Origin: Setoptus koraiensis
Lineage: Eukaryota > Arthropoda
Length of the DNA stretch: 64,000 bases
Direction of reading: 5' to 3'
Assembly: GCA_048013815.1 (NCBI GenBank)
Contig: CM106586.1
Location: forward strand, 16,120,001-16,184,000
Shown here: positions 1 to 8,789 of the stretch, in pieces
Numbering within the stretch: position 1 is the stretch's first letter
Layout: every line of letters starts with the position of its first letter
The notes under the pieces: model-generated
Database searches by the model: none
Told to the model about the DNA's origin: nothing
The model's input: only the letters and a program-made list of their open reading frames with translations
Program-made: the position numbers and the translations under genes

Positions 1-515
1 GAGGAGTTGGCGGTTGGCAAGGTAATTCGAATGTAAACTACAATGTCAATTCTCAATCACCTGCCGGGCAACCCATCTACGGACCTCCGCAACCAGTTAC
101 AGGAGGCGGACCAGGAACGCCTGGCATAATGCCAAGCCCACAGGGTTCTGGTCCATATTCACCAGCAACAACTGCACCTGTCAGAGACACTACACCCAGT
201 AGCCAAGATGGCGGACAAGGAATCTATATGATGAAAAATGTACCTAGTGGAAATCCCATGGGCCAACCTAATTTTGGTCCCATGAGCGGACCCAGCGGTA
301 TGGGCTCGATGATGATGCCGGAAAACATGATGGAACCGGTGAAAAGTTCTCCAGCTTCGCCTAGACCTGATGATTATGCTATCCCTAGTTATGACCAAGA
401 GAATGATCAACAGAGTGAATCCGCTGAGGTCTTAAAATTAAAACAGAATTTACAGGAGGAAGCCAAAAAGCTTACGTACGATAAAGAACAGACAAACGAG
501 TACGACACGTACTGA
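1..515 (+). CDS. Ssdp: SSBP/Ssdp family transcriptional cofactor, C-terminal part only
   Basis: The reading frame is open from base 3 to the TGA at 513-515, so this is the last coding exon (about 170 residues) of a gene that starts outside the window. SSBP2/3/4 and fly Ssdp bind single-stranded DNA and work in the nucleus with LIM-domain-binding protein (LDB/Chip) in enhancer complexes. The call rests on the Gly/Pro/Met-rich tail of the family, in order: a GGGPGTPGIMPSP block, an IYMMKNVPSGNP block (compare IYTMINPVPPG), a PNFGPMSGPSGMG block, and SPASPRPDD (compare NPPGTPRDDGE). Oddly, the usual family C-terminus ending YSPSMTMSV is absent. In its place are about 45 charged residues rich in Glu, Lys and Gln, ending EYDTY. 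The LUFS/LisH N-terminus that would clinch the call is not visible. The family call is fairly secure; the paralogue is not. Confidence 0.82.
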   Translation, partial: GVGGWQGNSNVNYNVNSQSPAGQPIYGPPQPVTGGGPGTPGIMPSPQGSGPYSPATTAPVRDTTPSSQDGGQGIYMMKNVPSGNPMGQPNFGPMSGPSGMGSMMMPENMMEPVKSSPASPRPDDYAIPSYDQENDQQSESAEVLKLKQNLQEEAKKLTYDKEQTNEYDTY

Positions 516-683
516 CAAAACAATTAAACAAAAAAAAAGACGAAGCAAAATTAAATACGGCATCTTGAAAGTGCGAAAAATGTGATCATTTTGCGCACCG
601 TTTAGACCGTTTTACTGTAGATGGATTCGATAAATTCTATTTATCAGGTGGCAAAATCAATAATAAGAAATATTCTCTATAAT

Positions 684-689
684 AATAAA
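684..689 (+). terminator. poly(A) signal of the SSBP gene
   Basis: An AATAAA hexamer lies about 170 nt after the SSBP stop codon and runs into an A-rich stretch. It is the first canonical hexamer downstream on this strand. Confidence 0.55.
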
Positions 690-730
690 AAAAAATGTAT
701 ATCAATCTAGCTTAATGATCTCATCTCTTT

Positions 731-736
731 TTTATT
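731..736 (-). terminator. poly(A) signal of the secreted His-rich precursor gene
   Basis: TTTATT on the plus strand gives AATAAA on the minus strand, about 190 nt past the stop at 924. With the SSBP signal at 684-689, the two convergent transcripts end within about 50 nt of each other. Confidence 0.5.
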
Positions 737-923
737 CGTTTGTCGGATGCTTGACATAGAACTGCCATATTGTTGACAACTTAGCCTTATTTAACACATT
801 CACCTGATTAATTGTCCGTTGAGGTACTGTGAATTGGGTTTCAATTCAAGACAAAAGTATGCTGCACTAGCAGATAATGAATTCCCTCAGATTTAAACCG
901 AACGCGACGTCGTGATCATCAAC

Positions 924-1481
924 TCATCTTCCATGATGTATGGTGTGATGGACTTTTGCCGCCATGTTGTGGACTGTTTTGTGGACAGTTTTGTGGATCA
1001 ACTTTCGTAACTTTTTCTTTTTCTTGTCCTTCTTTTTCATTGCTTTCTTGTTTGCCTTGGTTATGGCATCTAAGAATCTAGGCCTAGATTCGCCATAACT
1101 ACTCGAATTGAGGGGAAACTCTATCATGCTTCCGATGACACTGTTTTCTAGTTGGGTCGTGTTGTTCGAGTTGACTCGTTCAAGATCCATGACATTCCTC
1201 GTATGCCCGATTTCTTTTTGTTCTTTTGTCTCAAATTTCACCATTGGTAGTTGATCGACAGTTTGCGTTTTGTAGCCACTTTTTTGTTCACCGGTGTTGT
1301 TTTCCAAATGTTTGCTGTCGACCTCACCATGAGAGGCCCATCTCGCTAGCAACAATTTCTTTCCATCTGATACAGACTCCTCTTGATTGGTTGGCGAAAG
1401 AAGAGTACTGAGGTAAAGAGATGTGAGCATAAATCTCAGTAAAAATGTGCAATTTCGATGGGAGTTTTTTGGACCGAACAT
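924..1481 (-). CDS. Putative secreted precursor with a cationic histidine-rich C-terminal peptide
   Basis: I do not recognise this 185-residue protein. The ATG at 1481 is followed by a short polar stretch and a hydrophobic segment at about residues 12-30, which reads as a signal peptide. The middle (about 35-140) is acidic to neutral with Asn-Asn-Thr and Asn-Ser-Ser sites that could carry N-glycans. Residues 144-160 are almost all lysine. The last 25 residues repeat an (I/V)H step every four residues (IHKTVHKTVH, then VHHTIHHGR), giving seven histidines, and end Gly-Arg. This resembles a prohormone or antimicrobial-peptide precursor: a basic cleavage run, an amphipathic His-rich peptide, and a Gly that could donate a C-terminal amide after Arg trimming. 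That processing is inference. The frame is intact and a poly(A) signal follows. It could also be a lineage-specific basic protein that is not processed. Confidence 0.6.
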   Translation of the reverse strand: MFGPKNSHRNCTFLLRFMLTSLYLSTLLSPTNQEESVSDGKKLLLARWASHGEVDSKHLENNTGEQKSGYKTQTVDQLPMVKFETKEQKEIGHTRNVMDLERVNSNNTTQLENSVIGSMIEFPLNSSSYGESRPRFLDAITKANKKAMKKKDKKKKKLRKLIHKTVHKTVHNMAAKVHHTIHHGR

Positions 1482-2042
1482 CTTTGTTGAGTGCTGATTT
1501 CATCAAGAAACAGTTTCCTCGTCTCATCCGGGAAGCTGAATCTCGCAGGAATAAGTTTATGCATTTTGGTTGTCAGTATCTGTAGATTTACATAGAGACA
1601 TAGATGTGAAATAGTATTTATAATAGTTATATAATATTGCCAACTTAAGCGGTCTACCGGTCTGTCATCGCGCGGGCTGCAACACTGAACACACATTCAC
1701 GTATCTACTAATTAGCGCTAATTACTAAAACAAACATTCGCTCAACTTTTTCATAAAAAGAGAACTCGCAACAACAAAAACAAAACTGTCAAGATTCATT
1801 CGAGGTGGGTTCTAAATCAAATCACATCGACCGAGCTTGATGGCTATGACACGAAATGCAACCAGCAATAATTACTGATAATATATTATTATTAACTCAT
1901 TCACAAAGTTCCGAGACTAGAGAATGTATTCATCTCACTTTAATATCAGGAAGATTCTTATTATTATTTGATTTTTATTGATATGAAGTTGTACCTTAAC
2001 TTTTTTGACACTTTAACAAGTAAAAAGAATACCATTGTTGTT
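1482..2042. other. Short intergenic spacer (precursor promoter plus SPG11 3' UTR)
   Basis: This 561-bp AT-rich spacer lies between two minus-strand genes. It must hold the promoter and 5' UTR of the 924-1481 gene and the 3' UTR of spatacsin. I see no other coding frame or structured element in it. Confidence 0.5.
1974..1979 (-). terminator. poly(A) signal of spatacsin
   Basis: TTTATT on the plus strand (AATAAA on the minus strand) lies about 65 nt beyond the spatacsin stop codon. Confidence 0.55.
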
Positions 2043-5000
2043 TCATACAATACGCAAATCTCTTAGGTAGCCTCTTATAGCTGTATCCTCCAACAATTTG
2101 TTTGTAATATCCTTGAAGTTGAATTGAGCCGCTTTCGAGTACTTAAGTTCAAGATCAGTAATAAAGGATAAAAGCTTTTGCAAAGCCAGAAGAAGCGCCG
2201 ATCTTCTCTCCTGTGTCAGTCTGTTGTTACTAATATACTGTTTGAATATTATCACAATTTCTTCAATCATGGCTGGCGATAACTCGTACTTTGAACGGAA
2301 GTCGCGCAAATACGTCCAATCGCCACCTAATATGACTATGTTAAATAGAGCCTGGCACCATGACTGGTGATTATTATAAACCTCGGCCACTATAATAGAT
2401 TGGTTGAACTTCTGATTGCGAACCAAAAATTCAACAACTTTAGTTGTACTTAAATTAATCACACATGTACCGGAAGGCAATAGAAATAGCTGTAGAGCAA
2501 TCAATTCGGCATATCTTTCGCATGCATTGGCCCGACTGTAACAACCTGCTTGTAAGTAGCTTTCAGCTGCGGCCGCAAATTCGTTGAGAATATCCTTCAG
2601 ACTGACTTTGACGATTGCTTGGTCGTTAATATCGGTTAATTGTTTCAATTTGTTCATTGCATTTGATTCCTTGCTGTCGGCAAAATCTCTAAACATTCTC
2701 AAGTCCAAGGCAACATTCGGATAGGTATCTTTATCACGTTTCAAGTAATTCAATAAGGCCACCCTCAATTGGGGAGACTTCTCTACGTTGTTGCTCAACA
2801 GAAGATCAAGATTGTTATTCTCACGCAACAGATCAAATATGTAAGTCATTTCTGAGTAGCGTCCGATAGAGGTAAGTAGCTTGATAATGAAATTAGTTTG
2901 ATTTTTGGGCGCCAATAAGTATAGAATCAATGATTTTGTTTTCCTCAGAACCATTGCAATTCCTTGAATGTCGCACGACAATGTAAAACATTCATGACTT
3001 TTTATGTACAATTGCACTATCAACATCATATCAGTGTTGGTTATGGCCGGTGTCGCATTAGAGTCAGACGAATCGGATGGATTTGTGATGGTATATAAAC
3101 TGTTACTGTGATCCAAAAGTTTGTGCCCCAAAACTGATGGGTCTCTCATGAGACGGACCAAACTGAAGAAGTGTGCTGTAGAATCACCGCCTAATACAAC
3201 TTTATTTCCTGGAGTATCGTGAATTTTTTGCGCCTTCATTGATGAAATAAGTTCATTGCAAATGAAATTTGCCAATTCTTCATCTTTCATATTGCTCGAA
3301 GCTATCAATTCTTTGGCTAACATCGAGGCCTCATTGTTGACTGTCGCTATGGCAATCAGATATTTGATCAATAACGAAATGTCCTCTTCTTCAACTATTT
3401 GAGTGTAAGACTTCTTCAATACAGTAGATATTCTAAAATATAACAATATTCTATCACATGATTTCTTGCCGAATTTCACTATTGAACAATTGTTATGGAT
3501 TCTAGCTACTATAGAATTGAAGTCTTCGTTTATAATAGGGGCATTTTCACTTGCCGTGGGTAGTCCAATAGAAGTGAAACTATCTTCTGAGGATGTTGTT
3601 TCAGCGTTGCTCGACTCGATTGTTCTAGTTGGCGGGGTGTGATGCGATGATTGTTGCGAAGATCCCGTTTGCGATCCTTTGACACCGTAAACTTTCGACA
3701 AAGTTTCCGTTGATTTGAATGACGAATTAGAGTCGGCGTTCGCACTCATAACTAAGGGATGATATTTATTCTTTCTAGCCAAGGCATCGCACACTATAAT
3801 AAGTCTGAACTCATCGGGCAATGTGTCGAGCGAGGTGATCAACCTAAGAGCCCAATTCAAACAGGCGTTACTGGCTAGTCTGTCCACAATGGAACCAAGA
3901 GCTTCAGCGGACATCTTTGCTGGCTTTGGAGTAATAGTTCTTGCTTTTGAATTCTTGAAGTTATTCTTGGACTTCAAGATTGACACTAGATAGTTCCATA
4001 ATGTCGCTATCTGGTCTGAATTTTGTTCATTAAACAGATGCGATGACGATTCTAGTTCTATCAGATTTGACCAAAAGTATGACTCCAGATCCAACTCTTG
4101 AACTGACGTGTCCTCTAAACACTTCATCAGAATCCAGGCCTTGATGAATAGCGAGTCTAATGAGTCTGGTTGTAGTAATGGTATATTAAGAAATGTTTTT
4201 GCTATAACATCTGTAGGTATATCTATGTTGAGGCGTAAATCGTCGAAACAAGACTGCCAAAAAGTGGAGTTTTGTTTACCATTTTGAGCCTTCTTTAGCC
4301 ACTCTTTCAATGCCACATTCTGTATAGGTATGGCTGCATATCTGGCAAATTCTCTTGCTTTATCGAATTGACCTTTGTCGTGAAAAGAATCAATCAGGAT
4401 GTCTATGTGTTCCGACTTCAATGGAAGCATTTCATCGCCAACGAATTGATGTTGTTCGTGATCTTGATTCAGAAGCCATTCGACATTGAAGGATATTCCT
4501 GCGTCAAGCAGACATTTACACATCAGGTACAAACGATTTATATTGGGTACGTCGTTGTTGTCCCGAAACAGACATTGAAGTCGTGAAACATCATAGTAAC
4601 TCAAAATTAATGTCAACTCAAAATAATCTTCACACATCAACAATGAATTCCTGGTTATTATTTTAGCGACCCTCTCAGTCCAATCCTTTCTGTTCAATAT
4701 GAATGTATTAAATTGTGTCATTCTCTCAAAATATTGCCATATATTGTTCTGGAATGAGCGCAATTTATCCATTTGACTCTTACCATGATAGTCCTTCTCT
4801 ACCATGAATTGCAATATAAACTCCACTAGATCTACAAGGGGCGATTGCACATCCGTGAATATACGTATTGCCATGGAGAATTTGCTGAGTTTCTCAGTGG
4901 TTCGTAACAAAAGATTGAGCATCTTCAACGAGGATTGCTCAGTCCAATCATAGATGCGCGCTTGAACGACATTATTGACTCTATTATCTTGAAGCTGGGC

Positions 5001-8000
5001 GGATTTCTTGTCCAAATTTCCATTATGCTGAGCTAATAGTTGATCTTTGAGGGTGTCATTGTCGACTAAAGAAATGAGATAACAACAGAATGCGTTAAAC
5101 TTAATGCTTTCATCATTATAACCATAAACTGAAGCAGCCACTAACGATAGTATGGGATTCGACAGGTATACACTAGCTGTGAGCAAATTTTTCCATGTTT
5201 GATCATTGTGAATTGATTGATTTTGTTGACAACTCAGTATCAAACCAAACAGATCCTTTGGTGCCTTTGCTAGATTCAAAATGAATGCAGCGGTCAGATG
5301 GTCCTCATGTGATGATGCGCTCGCGTTAAAACATGACGACTTACTGTCTTGCATCGGATAAGAGAAAGAGCCCGAGCTGGTTGAGGTTGTTGGTTCAGGT
5401 GTCTCGCTATTTTCAGTGGCGAAACTCATCAGTGATTCACCCTCATCCTTGTACGAAGGCATCAAGAGTGTACTCAAAGTCGACCTAGTAGGCTCGGACC
5501 TAGAGGGAGTTTCCATATTGACACAAATTTTTAGCGCATCTTGTGAGCTTTTCTTCTGGGGTGCGGAATGAGATTTAATTGTTGCCTGTGTCGTTCGACT
5601 ATCTGTGGCAACTCGTCTGGAAATGTCTCTTGCTTCTAGATCATCAGTGTGTATCTTATTGACATGGCGAATCATGTGGGCACTTTGGAAAGCTTTGCCT
5701 AAATGATCCGCTATACAGTCATTGCTGAATGATGATAAAGATTTCATAACTACATCTTGCGGATACTGATACATCTGGGCGAACAGGGTCATCAAAAACC
5801 ATGCGTCATTTTGACCACATTTAATTAAGAACTCGTTTGGCCAGCCCAGATTGTGATAATTTGCAAAATCAACAATCACTTTCCATTCAACGCATTCCTC
5901 AATGGTGGGTTTCGATTCTGAGCTAAATGAACGAGAAGAGTTTTGCTGCTGCTTCTTTAAGTGCTTGTTACTGATGGCTGTTACTAGTAACTGCATTAGT
6001 TTTGTCGCAGATTTCCAACTTTCGTCTGACTCTTTGTCGGTGGCACGACGAAGTAAGTGTCCTAATGTATGCTGTTGGTCTCTCGGTGCTAAAGCAATAA
6101 AATTGATTGCGTGATTGTTTATGATATCGGCCACTGTTAAATGAAGTCTCAAATCTCTTGATGATCCTATCCTGATTAACTCGTGAAATACAACGCACGC
6201 TGAAGTTATCCGTAGATCTTGACTGTTGAAGCAAGCAAGCATAAACGATTTTCTCAGAGCCAAATTAACAATTGATTGCTGATTCTGTTGGCTATTGTTC
6301 TCTTCAGATTTAAAAGATTGATATGCCTCTAAGGGTCGGCCTAGAGTGAGATAAAAGCCATAGGTCAGATGGGCCTCTAAGCCATACAGCGATACTAGTT
6401 TAGGGTGACAAAAATGGGGCAACTCGGTAAACCTAGTCCGATCGTGACCACTATGATGGTTACCCCTATCTTGCTGCCCTGTAAACATTTGTGGCGATTT
6501 TGCAGGTAATCCAACAACTTCCAACAAATCGTACATAGAGTTGCCAGCTACTTGAGCATTTGAAAGCATTCTCTCGGAACATGAAGCACTGGCTTGCTTT
6601 AGGAAAGCGTCAGCCAACAACGAGCAATGTTTCTTGAGAGAGTCGAAGAATTTGCTCAGATTGTTGATTTGATATTGCTCATATCTATCTATTGCCAGTA
6701 GATAGATCACACATCCTAGTTCCAATTGTTTTCTGTCTAAGAATACATTCATATCTATATTGACAGAATCTTTTTCTACTTGAGAGACTTTCCATGAATC
6801 ATGAGATATACTGAATTGAGTGGTTGCATTTTCATTGATATCGCTAAGTTGTATTATTATTCTCATAAGATAATCACAATATCTTTTAGTGTTATTTTTT
6901 GGTGAAGACTTGGACCAATTTAGAAACAAGATCAGTAGATTGAAAGTTTGCTTCTGCACTGACGAAGATGGATTACACTGCTTCAAATTATCCATAGTGA
7001 GACCAAACGAATCTTTCAAAGAATCCTCTAGATACCAGTAAAGGACATCTAGATTGTGTTGCAACAGATGCTCGGTGAGTTGAATCTGAAATTTGTCGAA
7101 TCTAATTGAAGAACCAGGCAAGTTAGTTACGTTATCTCTGCGGCTTTCAAAGATCATTAGTCTTAAGTCTTGATTATTGCATTCATCAAGACTTGCTCTG
7201 GCCATTCGTGCCAGGACCAAATTGAACTGTGCCAATTCTCTTGTGGATATTAATCCACTGACTATAGATAGATTCAACAACTTTACCTTTGTCTCTATCG
7301 AGCAAGCGGCCTCATCGCAGTAGTCGATCATTTCCTGTGATATTCGCCACCCAAAAGGAAAATCGTTATAACATACATCCTTAGATGTTGAATTCCTGTG
7401 AAGCCAAGTAGTCAAAAATTCAACGTCACTACAATCTACTAGATACCTCCATAATATATCCGGCTTGACAAGTTTACGACACTTAGCTCTGACATTTGGT
7501 ATAGATGACTTCAAACCCGAGTGAAAAATCTCACACCTGCTATAGTCATCTTTCGACCTCATTGACTCTATGCTCAATTTTGGTGGATTAGCTAGTGGGG
7601 AGTGAATTGTGGATGATGCGGAAGCTTGATCTACATTACTGGTAGAGATGTTGTCGTTTTCTGTAGTAGCCAAAACCATGTCGATTAGATCCGATAATTC
7701 AATATCATGCTGAGTTATTGATTGTCGACTTTGGAGCACTTTTTTAAGATAAACTCTTAATTTACTATCAACAGTCTGATAGAAGATATCTTTAAGTGTG
7801 AGATTGACATCATCGCCAATTTGCTTGATAATATCTTCGGCTAAGCTGAGTTGCATTTGCCCGAGTGCATTCAACACCATAGTCATGCATTTGGATTTTA
7901 TGGCTGGCCATGAAGATTGTTGTCTAGTAATATAATCTTTAGCAAGCATGGATTGGATAAGAGGTAGGCAAGAGTTTTGAACTGCTCGCTCAATGGCATC

Positions 8001-8789
8001 ATCCGCAGATATGTAACTACTGCCGGTATCAAAAGTGCAATCAGTATCGTCTATAGATTGTGTGGATACATCATGATGCTGTTGCTCTCGGTCGTGGCTT
8101 TGCTCTGGTTTGAATTTCAGAATGTAACCACCGGGAATGATATGATTGCTGGATGATGTTGCAGATTGGCTTATTGTTAGATTGGCTGTGGCGCTACTAG
8201 AATTCGTTGATAATGACATCGATTGTGACAATTGATCTACATTACTAGAAATTTCACGTTGACTAGATGTTTGTGCGAATCGATGGGACAGTTGATGTTG
8301 ATGCTGTTGGGGCGATATGTCATAGATGAGTCTTTTCGTCTTGCGCAAAGTGATGAATATCCTTGAATTATCTTTGAGCATTCGTTCTTTCAGACTGGAT
8401 AAACGGATGTCATCGTCCTCTTGATGTCTGTCGCCGCCGTGCAGAACCTCCAAAAGTTTACCCAGACATTTTAGTGAAACAGAAACAATCTGACTAATGA
8501 ATTTTCTGTCTTGGTGATACTTAGGCAGTTTGTGTAAAGAATCGTTAACAAAACGCTCAATATCATCGTAGTATCGCGTGAATCTAACCAGTTGCCTCTC
8601 GAGTTGTCTCAGTCCTTCCTCATAGTCTCTGCGGCGATTTTTCTCATACGAGGTCAAATTGAGTATTAGATTAGTTAGCTCTTGGCTCTTGGTGACTAGA
8701 AACAAATTGGCGCACGTCAAATTTTTGTTCTTTAGGCAAAACTTCAAGATAGCCGAGTCGTTTTCGATCTCTTGGCTGGTGATGGACAT
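2043..8789 (-). CDS. SPG11: Spatacsin (SPG11), single-exon
   Basis: The frame encodes about 2248 residues from the ATG at 8789 (MSITSQEIEN) to a TGA at 2043-2045; human spatacsin has 2443. Spatacsin works with spastizin and the AP-5 adaptor on late endosomes and lysosomes, in autophagic lysosome reformation. The diagnostic part is the C-terminal spatacsin domain (about residues 1880-2248). It contains GRYSEMTYIFDLL, a near-exact match to the family, then AAESYLQAGCYSRANACERYAELIALQ, and SIIVAEVYNNHQSWCQALFNIVILGGDWTYL. The N-terminal two thirds is poorly conserved, helical and Ser/Gln-rich, as expected for this family. The frame extends 14 codons upstream of the chosen ATG, but that stretch has no ATG. 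Notably, the whole 6.7-kb coding region has no intron, whereas the human gene has about 40 exons. Confidence 0.9.
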   Translation of the reverse strand: MSITSQEIENDSAILKFCLKNKNLTCANLFLVTKSQELTNLILNLTSYEKNRRRDYEEGLRQLERQLVRFTRYYDDIERFVNDSLHKLPKYHQDRKFISQIVSVSLKCLGKLLEVLHGGDRHQEDDDIRLSSLKERMLKDNSRIFITLRKTKRLIYDISPQQHQHQLSHRFAQTSSQREISSNVDQLSQSMSLSTNSSSATANLTISQSATSSSNHIIPGGYILKFKPEQSHDREQQHHDVSTQSIDDTDCTFDTGSSYISADDAIERAVQNSCLPLIQSMLAKDYITRQQSSWPAIKSKCMTMVLNALGQMQLSLAEDIIKQIGDDVNLTLKDIFYQTVDSKLRVYLKKVLQSRQSITQHDIELSDLIDMVLATTENDNISTSNVDQASASSTIHSPLANPPKLSIESMRSKDDYSRCEIFHSGLKSSIPNVRAKCRKLVKPDILWRYLVDCSDVEFLTTWLHRNSTSKDVCYNDFPFGWRISQEMIDYCDEAACSIETKVKLLNLSIVSGLISTRELAQFNLVLARMARASLDECNNQDLRLMIFESRRDNVTNLPGSSIRFDKFQIQLTEHLLQHNLDVLYWYLEDSLKDSFGLTMDNLKQCNPSSSVQKQTFNLLILFLNWSKSSPKNNTKRYCDYLMRIIIQLSDINENATTQFSISHDSWKVSQVEKDSVNIDMNVFLDRKQLELGCVIYLLAIDRYEQYQINNLSKFFDSLKKHCSLLADAFLKQASASCSERMLSNAQVAGNSMYDLLEVVGLPAKSPQMFTGQQDRGNHHSGHDRTRFTELPHFCHPKLVSLYGLEAHLTYGFYLTLGRPLEAYQSFKSEENNSQQNQQSIVNLALRKSFMLACFNSQDLRITSACVVFHELIRIGSSRDLRLHLTVADIINNHAINFIALAPRDQQHTLGHLLRRATDKESDESWKSATKLMQLLVTAISNKHLKKQQQNSSRSFSSESKPTIEECVEWKVIVDFANYHNLGWPNEFLIKCGQNDAWFLMTLFAQMYQYPQDVVMKSLSSFSNDCIADHLGKAFQSAHMIRHVNKIHTDDLEARDISRRVATDSRTTQATIKSHSAPQKKSSQDALKICVNMETPSRSEPTRSTLSTLLMPSYKDEGESLMSFATENSETPEPTTSTSSGSFSYPMQDSKSSCFNASASSHEDHLTAAFILNLAKAPKDLFGLILSCQQNQSIHNDQTWKNLLTASVYLSNPILSLVAASVYGYNDESIKFNAFCCYLISLVDNDTLKDQLLAQHNGNLDKKSAQLQDNRVNNVVQARIYDWTEQSSLKMLNLLLRTTEKLSKFSMAIRIFTDVQSPLVDLVEFILQFMVEKDYHGKSQMDKLRSFQNNIWQYFERMTQFNTFILNRKDWTERVAKIITRNSLLMCEDYFELTLILSYYDVSRLQCLFRDNNDVPNINRLYLMCKCLLDAGISFNVEWLLNQDHEQHQFVGDEMLPLKSEHIDILIDSFHDKGQFDKAREFARYAAIPIQNVALKEWLKKAQNGKQNSTFWQSCFDDLRLNIDIPTDVIAKTFLNIPLLQPDSLDSLFIKAWILMKCLEDTSVQELDLESYFWSNLIELESSSHLFNEQNSDQIATLWNYLVSILKSKNNFKNSKARTITPKPAKMSAEALGSIVDRLASNACLNWALRLITSLDTLPDEFRLIIVCDALARKNKYHPLVMSANADSNSSFKSTETLSKVYGVKGSQTGSSQQSSHHTPPTRTIESSNAETTSSEDSFTSIGLPTASENAPIINEDFNSIVARIHNNCSIVKFGKKSCDRILLYFRISTVLKKSYTQIVEEEDISLLIKYLIAIATVNNEASMLAKELIASSNMKDEELANFICNELISSMKAQKIHDTPGNKVVLGGDSTAHFFSLVRLMRDPSVLGHKLLDHSNSLYTITNPSDSSDSNATPAITNTDMMLIVQLYIKSHECFTLSCDIQGIAMVLRKTKSLILYLLAPKNQTNFIIKLLTSIGRYSEMTYIFDLLRENNNLDLLLSNNVEKSPQLRVALLNYLKRDKDTYPNVALDLRMFRDFADSKESNAMNKLKQLTDINDQAIVKVSLKDILNEFAAAAESYLQAGCYSRANACERYAELIALQLFLLPSGTCVINLSTTKVVEFLVRNQKFNQSIIVAEVYNNHQSWCQALFNIVILGGDWTYLRDFRSKYELSPAMIEEIVIIFKQYISNNRLTQERRSALLLALQKLLSFITDLELKYSKAAQFNFKDITNKLLEDTAIRGYLRDLRIV

